From positions 248,001 to 312,000 of the forward strand of contig NZ_BLLN01000005.1 of the NCBI RefSeq assembly GCF_011170125.1: a stretch of 64,000 nt of DNA, written 5' to 3'. Made by a program: the position numbers and the translations under genes. Under the pieces are notes generated by a model. That model made no database searches, was not told the DNA's origin, and saw only the letters and a list, made by a program, of their open reading frames with translations. This DNA is from Streptomyces diastaticus subsp. diastaticus. Lineage in GTDB: Bacteria > Actinomycetota > Actinomycetes > Streptomycetales > Streptomycetaceae. Below, piece after piece: positions 35,368 through 44,642 of this stretch (positions are counted from its first letter, which is position 1; each line of letters opens with the position of its first letter).

Positions 35368-37986
35368 ATGCCCCCTTCCTCCCGGCCGGTATCCGCCCCG
35401 TCGTCCGCCGGGGCGCCGGACGCCGGTGAGGACGGGCTGATCAAGGTCCGGGACGCCGCGGAGCACAACCTGCGCCACGTCGACGTGGACATCCCCCGCG
35501 ACCGGGTGGTGGCCTTCACCGGGGTCTCCGGCTCCGGCAAGTCCTCGCTCGCCTTCGCGACCCTCTACGCCGAGGCCCAGCAGCGGTACCTGGAATCCGT
35601 CGCGCCCTACGCCCGGCGGCTGATCGACCAGGGTTCCGCCCCGAAGGTCGGCTCGATCACCGGCCTGCCACCCGCCGTCGCCCTGCGCCAGCAGCACAGC
35701 GGCGGCAGCACCCGCTCGACGGTGGGCACCGTGAGCCGCGTCTCCAACGTGCTGCGCATGCTGTACTCCCGGGCCGGCACCTATCCGGCCGGGCGGACCC
35801 CGGAGGACCTGGCCGGGACCTTCCCGCGCGACGCCGCCCCGCTGGACTCGGACAGCTTCTCGCCCAACACCGCGGTGGGCGCCTGCCCGACCTGCTCGGG
35901 CCTGGGCCGACTGCACACGGTCGACGAGGCCGCACTGGTGGGGGACGACTCGCTGAGCATCCGGGAGGGCGCCATCGCGGCGTGGCCGGGGGCGTGGCAG
36001 GGCAAGAACTACCGCGACATCCTCGCCGAACTCGGCATCGACATCGACGCGCCCTTCCACACGCTCCCGGCCGAGCGCCGGGAGTGGCTGCTGACCACCG
36101 ACGAGCAGCCGACGGTCACCGTCCACCCGGTGCGCGACGCCCACCGCGTCGCCCGCACCTACCAGGGCACGTACATGAGCCCGCGCAAGTGGGTCAGCCA
36201 CACCTTCGCCACCTCCAAGGCCGCGCACCTGCGGGCGAAGGCCGCCTCGTTCATGACCCAGGAGCTCTGCCCTGCCTGCCACGGCAAGCGCCTCAAACCC
36301 GAGGCGCTGGAGGTGACGCTCGCCGGGCAGGACATCGCGTACGCCACCTCGCTGCCGCTGGCGCGGCTCTCGGCCTTTTTGGAGCAGGTGCGCGGCCACC
36401 CCGACACCCTGGCCCTCCCGGCCGGGCGCAGGCAGGCCGGGCACGCGCTGATCGCGAGTCTCCAGGACCAGCTGGGCACCCTGGTGGACCTGGGGCTCGG
36501 CTACCTGGCCACGGCGCGCACCACCTCGACCCTCTCCGGCGGAGAACTCCAGCGGCTGCACATGGCAACCCAGCTGCGCAGCGGCCTGTTCGGCGTGCTG
36601 TACGTGCTGGACGAGCCCTCGGCCGGACTGCACGCCTCCGACACGGAGTTGCTGCTCACCGCCCTGCGGCGGCTCCGGGGGAGCGGCAACAGCGTCTTCG
36701 TGGTGGAACACAACGCGCAGGTGCTCGCCTCGGCCGACTGGATCGTCGACATGGGGCCGGGCGCCGGCCGGCACGGCGGGCGGGTCCTCCACAACGGGCC
36801 CGCCCGTGAACTGGGCGCCGTGCGCGACTCGGTGACCGCCCGGTACCTCGCGCCGGACGCGCCGCCCGCACCCGCGCCGAAGGAGCCGCGGCAGCCGGCC
36901 GGACAGCTGCGGCTGCGCGGGGTCACCGGCAACAACCTCCGCGACCTGGACGCTGACTTCCCGCTCGGCACCCTGACCGCCGTCACCGGGGTCTCCGGAT
37001 CCGGGAAGTCGACCCTCGTCCGGCGCGCCCTGGCCGAGACGGTCCGCGGCCACCTGCACGGGGACGGCGAGGCGGACCGCGCCACGGCGCAGAACGACGA
37101 GGAGGAGGACGGCGTTCCCGCCTGGGCCCTGTCCGAGGACCGGGTGACGGTGCGGTCCGGCGCGGGCCTGGAGCACGTCGACCGGCTGGTGGTCGTGGAC
37201 CAGAAGCCCATCGGCCGCACCCCCCGCTCCAACCTGGCCACCTACACCGGGCTGTTCGACAGCGTCCGCAAGCTGTACGCCGCCCAGCCGACGGCACGTG
37301 AACTCGGTTACACCGCTAGCCGGTTCTCCTTCAACGTGCCCCAGGGGCGCTGTCCGCACTGCCTGGGCGACGGGGTCGTCAGCGTCGAGCTCCTCTTCCT
37401 GCCCACCGAGACCTCCCCGTGCCCGGTCTGCGAGGGCGCCCGCTACAACCCGGGCACGCTCATGGTGCGTCACCGCGACCGGACCATCGCGGACGTGCTG
37501 GCGATGAGCGTGGAGGAGGCCCAGGACTTCCTGCACGACGTGCAGCCCGCCGCCCGCATCCTGGACCTGCTGGCCGACATCGGCCTCGGCTACCTGACGC
37601 TGGGCCAGAGCGCCACCACGCTCTCCGGCGGCGAGGCGCAGCGGATCAAGCTGGTGAGCGAACTGCACCGGGCGCCGCGCGGCCACAGCCTGTACCTGCT
37701 CGACGAACCCACCTCCGGCCTGCACCCGGCCGATGTCGACCTCCTCGTCGGCCACCTCCAGCGCCTGGTGGACGAGGGCAACACGGTCGTCGTGGCCGAG
37801 CACGACCTGCGCACCGTCGCCGCCGCGGACTGGGTCTTGGACCTCGGCCCGGGCGCGGGCGACGACGGCGGCCGCATCGTCGCCCGGGGACGCCCGCGGG
37901 ACGTCGCCGAGGCGGGCGGCACCGCGACCGCCGACCACCTGCGCCGGTACCTCGCGACACGGGCGGGGTCGCCGGGCGGCGGGTGA
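35368..37986 (+). CDS. UvrA-like ABC ATPase, class II (DrrC-like)
   Basis: The 872-residue product has two ABC ATPase halves. Walker A motifs are GVSGSGKSSLAF and GVSGSGKSTLVR; signature motifs are TLSGGELQRL and TLSGGEAQRI; Walker B are LYVLDEPSAGLH and LYLLDEPTSGLH. Zinc finger pairs CPTC and CPAC are in the first half; RCPHCLGDG with PCPVCEGARY (C-x2-C-x19-C-x2-C) in the second. It is shorter than housekeeping UvrA (about 950) because the UvrB-interaction region is reduced, which fits class II UvrA. Members include DrrC, which removes daunorubicin from DNA, so a self-protection role against a DNA-binding compound is possible. Start: ATG 35368 (a TTG at 35359 is an alternative). Confidence 0.85.
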   Translation: MPPSSRPVSAPSSAGAPDAGEDGLIKVRDAAEHNLRHVDVDIPRDRVVAFTGVSGSGKSSLAFATLYAEAQQRYLESVAPYARRLIDQGSAPKVGSITGLPPAVALRQQHSGGSTRSTVGTVSRVSNVLRMLYSRAGTYPAGRTPEDLAGTFPRDAAPLDSDSFSPNTAVGACPTCSGLGRLHTVDEAALVGDDSLSIREGAIAAWPGAWQGKNYRDILAELGIDIDAPFHTLPAERREWLLTTDEQPTVTVHPVRDAHRVARTYQGTYMSPRKWVSHTFATSKAAHLRAKAASFMTQELCPACHGKRLKPEALEVTLAGQDIAYATSLPLARLSAFLEQVRGHPDTLALPAGRRQAGHALIASLQDQLGTLVDLGLGYLATARTTSTLSGGELQRLHMATQLRSGLFGVLYVLDEPSAGLHASDTELLLTALRRLRGSGNSVFVVEHNAQVLASADWIVDMGPGAGRHGGRVLHNGPARELGAVRDSVTARYLAPDAPPAPAPKEPRQPAGQLRLRGVTGNNLRDLDADFPLGTLTAVTGVSGSGKSTLVRRALAETVRGHLHGDGEADRATAQNDEEEDGVPAWALSEDRVTVRSGAGLEHVDRLVVVDQKPIGRTPRSNLATYTGLFDSVRKLYAAQPTARELGYTASRFSFNVPQGRCPHCLGDGVVSVELLFLPTETSPCPVCEGARYNPGTLMVRHRDRTIADVLAMSVEEAQDFLHDVQPAARILDLLADIGLGYLTLGQSATTLSGGEAQRIKLVSELHRAPRGHSLYLLDEPTSGLHPADVDLLVGHLQRLVDEGNTVVVAEHDLRTVAAADWVLDLGPGAGDDGGRIVARGRPRDVAEAGGTATADHLRRYLATRAGSPGGG

Positions 37987-38295
37987 CGGGGCCCGGCGGG
38001 AGCCGCCGCAGACGACGCGGCACGTCGCACGCACCCGGCCGACGCGGGGCACGGCCCACCGCGCGTCGCCGGCCCCGGTCACAGGGGGCGTCCGCCACCT
38101 TCTGCACGCCGTCCGTGGTGGAGGGGGCGTGCGTGCCCTCGGCGCGCCGGGCACGAGCTCTCGCACGGGGCCAGCTCAGGCGTTTCCCGGTGTGGCGAAG
38201 GGGGCAGTCCCCCGCTCGGACAAATGGGGAGCTCGGGGCACGCGCCGGGCGCCGTGACCACCAGGGACATTCCGGCCATCCCCTAACATCACGGC
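37987..38295. other. 309-bp gap between the UvrA-like and dehydrogenase genes
   Basis: I see no gene. A small hairpin (GGGGG-cagt-CCCCC, 38200-38213) is the only structure. Confidence 0.4.
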
Positions 38296-39093
38296 ATGGA
38301 ACGCATCGCCTTTCTCGGCCTCGGCTCCATGGGAACGCCGATGGCCCGTCGCCTGCTGGCGGCCGGACACCCGCTGACGGTATGGAACCGGACAGCCGCC
38401 AGGGCCGAGCCGTTGCGCGCGGAGGGGGCTCGGGTGGCCCACTCCCCCACCGAGGCGGTCCTCGGCGTCGGGCTCGTCGTCACCATGCTCTCCGGCCCTC
38501 GGGCGCTCGACGACGTCACCGACGAACTGCTGCCCGCGCTGGGGCACGGGACCGTCTGGGTGGAGATGTCGACGGTCGGCCCCGACGCGGTGGCCACCCT
38601 GCGCGACCGGCTCCCCGAAGGCGTGCGGCTGGTCGACGCCCCCGTGATGGGCAGCGTCGACGCGGCGGCCTCCGGATCACTCCAGGTGCTGGCCGGCGGG
38701 GAGCTGGAGGGTCCGGCCGCCGAGGTCCTGGAACGCTTCGGCTCGGTGCGCCGCTGCGGTCCCTCCGGTTCGGGGGCCGCGCTCAAGGTGGTCCTCATCA
38801 ACGCGGTGATCGGCGGCGTCGCGGTCGTCGCGGAGTCCCTGCGCCTGGCGGACGCCCTCGGCGTCGACCCGGCCGGAGCCCGGGAGGCGCTGGCCGCCGG
38901 GCCGATGGGGGGTGCGGTACGGCGGACCCTGTCGGACTCCGCGCACTACACCGTGGAGCTGGCCGCCAAGGACGTGGGGCTGGCGACCGGCGCGGCCCGC
39001 CTGCCCGTCCTGCGGGCCGTCGGGGAGGAACTGCGTTCCCGCGCCGATCTCGCGGGGCAGGACCTGTCTGCCCTGCGGAACGCACGCGCGTAG
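38296..39093 (+). CDS. 3-hydroxyisobutyrate dehydrogenase family oxidoreductase
   Basis: The 265-residue product has an N-terminal NAD(P)-binding domain starting IAFLGLGSMGTPMARRLLAA and GHPLTVWNRT, then VDAPVMGSVDAAASGSLQVLAG, a typical substrate-loop segment, and the catalytic-Lys helix region GSGAALKVVLINAVIGG. The C-terminal helical domain ends around GEELRSRADLAGQDLSAL. It is shorter than the usual 290 residues. Family members oxidise 3-hydroxy acids or reduce their semialdehydes, or act as imine reductases; which is not decided by the visible motifs. ATG at 38296. Confidence 0.85.
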   Translation: MERIAFLGLGSMGTPMARRLLAAGHPLTVWNRTAARAEPLRAEGARVAHSPTEAVLGVGLVVTMLSGPRALDDVTDELLPALGHGTVWVEMSTVGPDAVATLRDRLPEGVRLVDAPVMGSVDAAASGSLQVLAGGELEGPAAEVLERFGSVRRCGPSGSGAALKVVLINAVIGGVAVVAESLRLADALGVDPAGAREALAAGPMGGAVRRTLSDSAHYTVELAAKDVGLATGAARLPVLRAVGEELRSRADLAGQDLSALRNARA

Positions 39094-39252
39094 GCGGCCG
39101 CCCGGCCCGGCGGCGTGTCGGCCGGAGCGGGGACGCGCCCGCTGCCCCGTCGCCTCCGGTCTGACGCACCGCGCTGCTACCGCGCGGGCGAGAGCCGGGC
39201 GGCCGGGCCGCTCCCGGCCTCGTCGGCGAGATGGAGCGCGGCTGGCGCGCCG

Positions 39253-40203
39253 TCAGCGGCGGGCGTCGCCCGCGGCCACCGACGAGGCGGCGGGTCCGTG
39301 CCGCACCTGCGGCGCCCTCGGCGCGTTCGCCGGCGCCACCTGGGTGAGGGCGCGTTCGGCGTCGTCCAGGGCGGTGCGGGCGGCTGCGATCCGGGCGCGT
39401 AGCAGGGGCAGGGGCTCCGGCGCGGCGGGCGGGACCGCGGCGGGGGGCTTCGGGCTTCCGGAGTCGGACTCGGCCTCGCGCCGGGCCTCGTCGAGGGAGC
39501 CGATGACCACGCCGATCAGCAGGTTCACCAGCAGGAACGAGCCGAAGAGGACGAACGAGGCGAAGTACACGATCGTCCAGCGGGAGATCTCCAGACCGGT
39601 GCGGACCGCGTCACCGAGGCCGTCCAGGGTGATGAGGAGGAAGAGGGTGAGAGCGGCCCGGCCCAGGGAGCCGAAGTGCTCGGGGTCGTCGTCGGCGAAG
39701 AAGGTCCAGCCGACCATCGCGTACACGTAGAGGAGCAGGCCGCCGACGAGGAGGAAGCTGAGGGTGCCGGGCAGGCTCTTGCCGACGGCGACGAGGACGA
39801 TCCGCAACTGCGGCAGGAAGCGGGCCGCGCGCAGGACGCGGGCGAGCCGCAGCAGCCGCAGCACCGTGGTGTTCTCGCGGAGGAAGGGCAGGAAGGCGCC
39901 GGTGACCACGGCGAGGTCGAAGAGGTTCCACGGGTCGCGGAAGAACGCGGCCGGCCGGTCGGCGTGGGCGGCGAGGCGGAGCAGGATCTCGGCGGCGAAG
40001 GCGGCGAGGAAGAGGTGCTCGGCGGTCTTGAGGAGCGGCAGCCACCCGGCGACGACACCGGTGTAGGTCTCGGCACCGAGCAGCACCGCGTTGGCGACGA
40101 TGAGGACGAAGACGGCGCGGGTGAAGAACGGCGAGTCGACGGCGCGCGAGGCGCGGGCCGCCAGTCGGGTCGTTGAACGAGTGGTCGTCCGCGCGTCAGC
40201 CAT
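39253..40203 (-). CDS. voltage-gated-type cation channel (six-helix ion transporter)
   Basis: The 316-residue product has six membrane segments. VLRLLRLARVLRAARFLPQL is an S4-like helix with Arg at every third position. The pore loop between S5 and S6 reads LFLLITLDGLGDAV, in the place where bacterial sodium channels have TLESWAS. S6 is FLLVNLLIGVVIGSLDEA. An acidic/alanine-rich helical C-terminal region (about 240-316, RARIAAARTALDDAERAL) looks like a coiled coil for tetramer assembly. It is a single-domain (NaChBac-like) channel; the altered filter makes the ion preference uncertain. ATG at 40203. Confidence 0.8.
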   Translation of the reverse strand: MADARTTTRSTTRLAARASRAVDSPFFTRAVFVLIVANAVLLGAETYTGVVAGWLPLLKTAEHLFLAAFAAEILLRLAAHADRPAAFFRDPWNLFDLAVVTGAFLPFLRENTTVLRLLRLARVLRAARFLPQLRIVLVAVGKSLPGTLSFLLVGGLLLYVYAMVGWTFFADDDPEHFGSLGRAALTLFLLITLDGLGDAVRTGLEISRWTIVYFASFVLFGSFLLVNLLIGVVIGSLDEARREAESDSGSPKPPAAVPPAAPEPLPLLRARIAAARTALDDAERALTQVAPANAPRAPQVRHGPAASSVAAGDARR

Positions 40204-40358
40204 CGGCTGTCTCTCCTGTCGTGCCCGGGGCCCCGTCCCGGCACGGGTGCGCCGGCGGCGGCACCCGCCGAAGTGGATCTTACGAGCCCGCGTGCGGGCT
40301 CCCGGCGGGTTCCGGCCGGGCGGGGTCGGAAGCGGCCTGGCGAGGGGAGAATGCGCGC

Positions 40359-41426
40359 ATGAGGACAGGGGCGGGCGGCCCGAGTCGGGCGCGCGGGGCG
40401 TCGGCGGCGGTGGCGACACCGGTGGCGCTGTCGCTGGGACTGCTGGTCGTCGCCGGGTGCCTGCTGGGCTGGTACGTGCCGGGTGCGCTGGCCGAGGAGG
40501 CGGCGTACCGCTCGGCGCCGTTCTGCCCGGGGGCTCCGGCGCCGACGGGGTCGCGGGAGTGCCTGGACGCGGTGCCGGGCACAGTCGTGGCCAAGGAGCC
40601 CGGCGGTGGGCGGGGCTCGCGGCTGCCCGGGCTGCGGTGGACGACGGACGGCCGTAGCGCGCCGTCGTGGGTGCGGCTGGAGGAGGAGGGCGCGCTCTTC
40701 TCCTCCGTGTCCCCGGGTGACCGGGTGCGGGTGGTGCGGTGGCGGGGCGCCGAACGCGCCGTGGTGGCGGGCCCGTTGCGGCAGGAGACGGCGGCGACGC
40801 CGGTGGACGGGCACCGGCTGCCGTACGCGGTCGGGCTCGGACTGGTGCCGCTTGGCGGAGTGTTCGGGTGGGTGGCGTACGGGTGGGCGCGGCGGCCGGA
40901 AGGGGCCGCGCGGGCCTCGTGGCCGGTGTCGGTGCCGATGGCCTGCGGGCTGGTGCTGGGGGCGGTGGGGTTCTTCGGGCCGCTGGTGACCGACGGGCTG
41001 CTCGACGCGCTGCTGCTGAGCGCCGGGACCGCGGTGCCGGTGCTCGCGGCGGGGGCGTGGCTGCTGCGTCGGCGGCGGAACCGGCCGCCAGGGCCGGTCG
41101 AGGTGCTGCCGCGGCTGCCCGGGCGGGAGCGGTGCTTCCCCGGCGCGGTGGTGGGCGCGGTGCCCTGCGAAGTGGCGGGATTCAGCACGCTGGTGGCGGG
41201 GCCGGAGGGGTTGGCGGTGGCGGCGGGTGAGGAGCCGGGCGCGGCCCGCTGCCGCGTACCGGGCTCGGTGGCGGCCGTCCGGGTCCGGCCACGGGCGCAC
41301 ACGGACGCCCGCGCGGTCCGGGCCGGGGCGGGTGACTGGGTGGTGGAGTGCCGGGACGGGGACCGGGAGGTGCTCGTGGTGGCGGCCAGGGAGGACCTGC
41401 CGTGGGTCCTGGGCGTCCTCCGGTGA
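40359..41426 (+). CDS. hypothetical membrane protein
   Basis: The 355-residue product has a hydrophobic segment near the start (PVALSLGLLVVAGCLLGWYV), an exposed beta-rich region of about 100 residues with two cysteines (APFCPGAPAPTGSRECLDAV), then about three further membrane helices (PYAVGLGLVPLGGVFGWVAY and after), and a soluble C-terminal domain of about 110 residues (VEVLPRLPGRERCFPGAVVG onwards). I do not recognise the family, although this layout is common among actinomycete membrane proteins. ATG at 40359 with GGGGAG nine bases upstream. The P1-family peptidase and the peptidase gene follow on the same strand. Confidence 0.75.
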   Translation: MRTGAGGPSRARGASAAVATPVALSLGLLVVAGCLLGWYVPGALAEEAAYRSAPFCPGAPAPTGSRECLDAVPGTVVAKEPGGGRGSRLPGLRWTTDGRSAPSWVRLEEEGALFSSVSPGDRVRVVRWRGAERAVVAGPLRQETAATPVDGHRLPYAVGLGLVPLGGVFGWVAYGWARRPEGAARASWPVSVPMACGLVLGAVGFFGPLVTDGLLDALLLSAGTAVPVLAAGAWLLRRRRNRPPGPVEVLPRLPGRERCFPGAVVGAVPCEVAGFSTLVAGPEGLAVAAGEEPGAARCRVPGSVAAVRVRPRAHTDARAVRAGAGDWVVECRDGDREVLVVAAREDLPWVLGVLR

Positions 41427-41509
41427 GAGGGGCGGACCGACGCTCGGGAGCGGGGCGGGACTTGTAGGCTCGGCGCCTCGTGCCACCGTCGACCTCCTGG
41501 AGTGCCACC

Positions 41510-42469
41510 GTGTCCGTCCCTCCTTCTCCGCCGCCGGCCGGGGCCGAGCCGCACGACTCCGGGATGCTCGACGTGGGCGACGGACAGCGGATCTACTGGG
41601 AGGCCCGCGGCAACCCGCGAGGGAAGCCGGCTGTGGTGGTGCACGGCGGGCCCGGTGCGGGGTGCCCGCCCCGCGCACCCCGGGCGTTCGACCTGAGCCG
41701 GTACCGCGTCGTCCTCTTCGACCAGCGCAACTGCGGGCGCAGCACCCCCCACGCGTCCGACCCCTCGGTCTCACTGCGGCACAACACCACCGACCACCTG
41801 GTCGCCGACATGGAGCGGCTCCGGCGTCACCTCGGCATCGGCCGGTGGCTGCTGTTCGGCGGCTCCTGGGGCTCCACACTGCTCCTCGCCTACGCCGAGC
41901 GTCATCCGGAGCGGGTCGCCGAGATCGTCATCCCGTCGGTGACGACGACCCGCCGCAGCGAGATCGACTGGCTGTACCGGGGCGTGGGGCGGTTCTTCCC
42001 CGAGGCCTGGGACCGGTTCGTGGCGGGCTCCGGTACGGCGCCGGACGGGGACCTGGTCGGGGCGTACGCACGGCTGGTGGAGGACGCCGACCCGGCGGTG
42101 CGGGAGCGGGCGGTGGCCGACTGGCTGGCCTGGGAGGACGCGGTGGTCTCGGCGGAGGGGCAGGGGGCACCGTACGCGGGGCGGCCGTCCGACGCGCAGA
42201 CGGCCATGGTCCGGCTCTGCGCCTGGTACTTCTCGCACGGCGCCTGGCTGGCGGAGGGGGCGCTGATCCGGGACGCCCACCGGCTCGGCTCCGTTCCCGG
42301 TGAACTGGTGCACGGACGGCTCGACCTGGGCGGGCCGGTGCACACCGCGTGGGAGCTGGCACGGGCCTGGCCCGGAGCGCGGCTGTCCGTGGTGGAGTCG
42401 GCCGGGCACCTGGGCGGCGCCGAGACGCTGGCGCGGGTACGGGCCGCCACGGACGGCTTCGTGGCCTGA
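41510..42469 (+). CDS. pip: proline iminopeptidase (alpha/beta hydrolase)
   Basis: The 319-residue product has the proline iminopeptidase signatures HGGPGAGCPP at residue 45 (oxyanion region), VVLFDQRNCGRSTPH at about 67 (DQRGCGRS in most members), and the nucleophile elbow GGSWGST with Ser119. The C-terminal AGHLGG provides the His, and GRLDLG sits where the catalytic Asp is expected. The enzyme should release N-terminal proline from peptides. GTG at 41510 has GGAG eight bases upstream; another GTG at 41480 is possible. Confidence 0.85.
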   Translation: MSVPPSPPPAGAEPHDSGMLDVGDGQRIYWEARGNPRGKPAVVVHGGPGAGCPPRAPRAFDLSRYRVVLFDQRNCGRSTPHASDPSVSLRHNTTDHLVADMERLRRHLGIGRWLLFGGSWGSTLLLAYAERHPERVAEIVIPSVTTTRRSEIDWLYRGVGRFFPEAWDRFVAGSGTAPDGDLVGAYARLVEDADPAVRERAVADWLAWEDAVVSAEGQGAPYAGRPSDAQTAMVRLCAWYFSHGAWLAEGALIRDAHRLGSVPGELVHGRLDLGGPVHTAWELARAWPGARLSVVESAGHLGGAETLARVRAATDGFVA

Positions 42470-42544
42470 CGGCCCCTCGGCACGGGACGTAGAGTGCGGT
42501 CGGCCGCGGGGAGGTTCCCGTGCGGCCGGGCGGGAGGCGGACGG

Positions 42545-43567
42545 ATGGCGGGCGACGGGCGGGGACGGGCGCTGCGGCTGCGGGACACCGGGCGGGCGGT
42601 GGGGCGGATGGTGCCGGGGCCGCTCAACGCGATCACCGACGTGCCGGGGCTGCTGGTGGGGCAGACCACGCTGGACGACGACGAGCGGGGGGTGTACTCG
42701 GGCGTGACGGCGCTGGTGCCGGTGGCGCTGGAGGAGGCGCGGGCGGTTCCGGCCGGGTTCCACATGGTCAACGGCTACGGCAAGTTCGTCGGCGCGACCC
42801 AGCTGATGGAGCTGGCGGAGCTGGAGACGCCGGTGCTGCTCACCTCCACCCTGTCGGCGTTCCGCGCGGCGGACGCGCTGGTGGGGTGGGTGCTGGACCG
42901 GTCGGCGGCACCCGTGACCTCGCTCAACCCGGTGGTCGGCGAGATCAACGACTCCTGGCTGTCGGCGGAGCGCCGCCCGGTGGGGGAGGCGCACGTACAC
43001 GCCGCGCTGGAGGGCGCCGACGCGGGACCGGTGGCGATGGGCAACGCCGGGGGCGGCACCGGCGCCTGCGCGCTGGGTTTCAAGGCCGGCATCGGCTCGG
43101 CCTCGCGGAGGGTGCCGCTGGAGGGCGGTCCCGCCACGGTGGGGGTGCTGGTGCAGGCCAACATGGACGGCGACCTGCGGGTGGCCGGGCGGACCGTACT
43201 GCCCGAGGAACTGGGGCTGGAGCGGTCGGGCCACACCTCGCCGCGCGGGTCGTGCGTGGTGGTCGTGGCGCTGGACGTGCCGTGCACCGGGCGGCAGCTG
43301 GAGCGGATCGCCGCCCGCGGGGTGCTGGCGCTGGGCCGGGTCGGGGCGGCGTTCAGCCACGGCAGCGGCGACTACGGGCTCGCCTTCTCCACCCGGGTCG
43401 CCGAGGCTCCGGTGGTGCTCTCCCCCGGCGAGCTGAACCTGGTGTTCACGGCGGTCCTGGACAGCGTGGAGGAGGCGGTGGTCGACGCGCTGCTGGCGGC
43501 GCGGACGGTGCGGGCCCCCAGCGGCCGCACCGCCCACGCGCTGCCCCACTCGGTACTGCTGGGGTGA
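42545..43567 (+). CDS. P1 family (DmpA-type) self-processing aminopeptidase
   Basis: The 340-residue product matches the DmpA/BapA family of N-terminal nucleophile enzymes: ITDVPGLLVGQTTL at the start, then GAMGNAGGGTGACALGF-like text (VAMGNAGGGTGACALGFKAG), and the autocleavage site RGSCVVVVALDVP, where Ser236 after Gly235 is the predicted new N-terminal nucleophile. The precursor should split into a larger alpha and a smaller beta subunit. Members hydrolyse N-terminal D- or beta-amino acids from peptides. ATG at 42545; 75 bp after the proline iminopeptidase stop, so co-transcription is likely. Confidence 0.85.
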   Translation: MAGDGRGRALRLRDTGRAVGRMVPGPLNAITDVPGLLVGQTTLDDDERGVYSGVTALVPVALEEARAVPAGFHMVNGYGKFVGATQLMELAELETPVLLTSTLSAFRAADALVGWVLDRSAAPVTSLNPVVGEINDSWLSAERRPVGEAHVHAALEGADAGPVAMGNAGGGTGACALGFKAGIGSASRRVPLEGGPATVGVLVQANMDGDLRVAGRTVLPEELGLERSGHTSPRGSCVVVVALDVPCTGRQLERIAARGVLALGRVGAAFSHGSGDYGLAFSTRVAEAPVVLSPGELNLVFTAVLDSVEEAVVDALLAARTVRAPSGRTAHALPHSVLLG

Positions 43568-43588
43568 GCGGGGGCGCCTCGCCCGCCG

Positions 43589-44023
43589 CTACCTACCGGG
43601 CACCACCCCCGCCAGACGGGCCAGCCCCGGGTCGGCCAGGGGCCTGAGGGCGAGCCGGATCAGGGCCAGCGGGTGGTCGTCCCCGGCGGGCCGGTTGGCC
43701 TTGAGCGTGCCGCAGCCCCGGCACCGGTGGATGAGCAGCCACTCCCCGTCGTCGCGGACGGTGAGGGTCAGGGCGTCCATCGGCGCCCGGCACTCCTCGC
43801 CCCGGTCGCCGGGTGCCCGCCCGTCGACATGACGGCTGGTCAGGCAGTACGGGCAGTGGTTGCGGTGAGCGGTGCCGGGGGCGCGGACGGGGACGTCGCG
43901 GCGGCAGCCGAGGCAACGGAAGGCGTCGCCCCGGTGGCCGTGGCGCCCGTGCAGCACGTCTTTGGGCCGCTGGGCACGGCGGCCGGTACGGGGGTTGCGG
44001 CGGGCTCGGTCTCTGCGGGGCAT
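43589..44023 (-). CDS. RNHCP domain protein, 144 residues
   Basis: The product has a basic start (MPRRDRARRNPRTGRRA), then two zinc-knuckle pairs, FRCLGCRRDVP and RNHCPYCLTSRHV, the latter being the RNHCP motif that names the family. A third pair, HRCRGCGTLKANR, follows, with GDDHPLALIRLALRPL near the C-terminus. The family is small, zinc-binding, cytoplasmic and without known function. It is followed, 11 bp further along the genome, by a second, shorter RNHCP gene transcribed in the same direction. Confidence 0.85.
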   Translation of the reverse strand: MPRRDRARRNPRTGRRAQRPKDVLHGRHGHRGDAFRCLGCRRDVPVRAPGTAHRNHCPYCLTSRHVDGRAPGDRGEECRAPMDALTLTVRDDGEWLLIHRCRGCGTLKANRPAGDDHPLALIRLALRPLADPGLARLAGVVPGR

Positions 44024-44034
44024 CGGCGGGCCCC

Positions 44035-44367
44035 TCAGATCCGGCCGAGGAGGTCGAGCGGGAACGGCGGCTGGGCGAGCGGCCGGACCGCCAGGGCCAT
44101 CAGCGCCACCTGGTGGTCGTCCGCGCGGACGGGCGAGGAGGTGAGCGTGGCGCAGGTGGTGCAGCGGTGGACGAGCCGCCACTCGCCGGGCCCGTGGACG
44201 GCGACGGCGAGCGGGGCCATGGAGGCGCCGCAGAGGCCCGCGTCGTCCTGGTGCCGGGCGTGCAGGCACTGGGGGCAGTGGTCGCGCGGGCCGTCGTAGG
44301 TGGACGTGCCGCAGGAAGAACAGTGGAAGGCGGTGGGGTCGGTGCGGTGTGTGGTGGTGTGGGACAC
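44035..44367 (-). CDS. second RNHCP domain protein, 110 residues
   Basis: The product begins MSHTTTHRTDPTAFHCSSCG and has CxxC pairs at CSSC, CPQC and CTTC. Its layout is the same as the neighbouring 144-residue gene, and PLAVAVHGPGEWRLVHRCTT parallels the neighbour's TLTVRDDGEWLLIHRCRG. The first RNHCP hallmark is modified here to RDHCPQCLHARH. The two genes are evidently tandem duplicates that have diverged. 275 bp separate its start from the nuoN stop. Confidence 0.8.
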   Translation of the reverse strand: MSHTTTHRTDPTAFHCSSCGTSTYDGPRDHCPQCLHARHQDDAGLCGASMAPLAVAVHGPGEWRLVHRCTTCATLTSSPVRADDHQVALMALAVRPLAQPPFPLDLLGRI

Positions 44368-44642
44368 CCGGATACTCCTGGCCGGTGCGGTGTGTGGTCG
44401 CGGGAACGGCGGGAGCAGGCCGAGCGGGCCTCAGAAGCCTGGTTCGACGGGCGGTGGTCCGGTCGGCGGACGGGTGTCCGCATCGCGGTGAGGCGCGCTC
44501 GGCGCGGGCCGGTTCATCAACACCTGCTCGGTTCGCGGGCACGGCAGCCGGGGGCGGCCGCGCGGAGTCGGGGACAGCGGTGAACGTAGCAACGGCGTGG
44601 CACGCGCCGCCACCGGTTTTCCCGCCTGCCGACGGCGGGCGG

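Noticed and set aside
34258..38166. Minus-strand frame of about 1300 codons opposite the TetR-like and UvrA genes
   Set aside because: Antisense of the UvrA-like gene; no family similarity.
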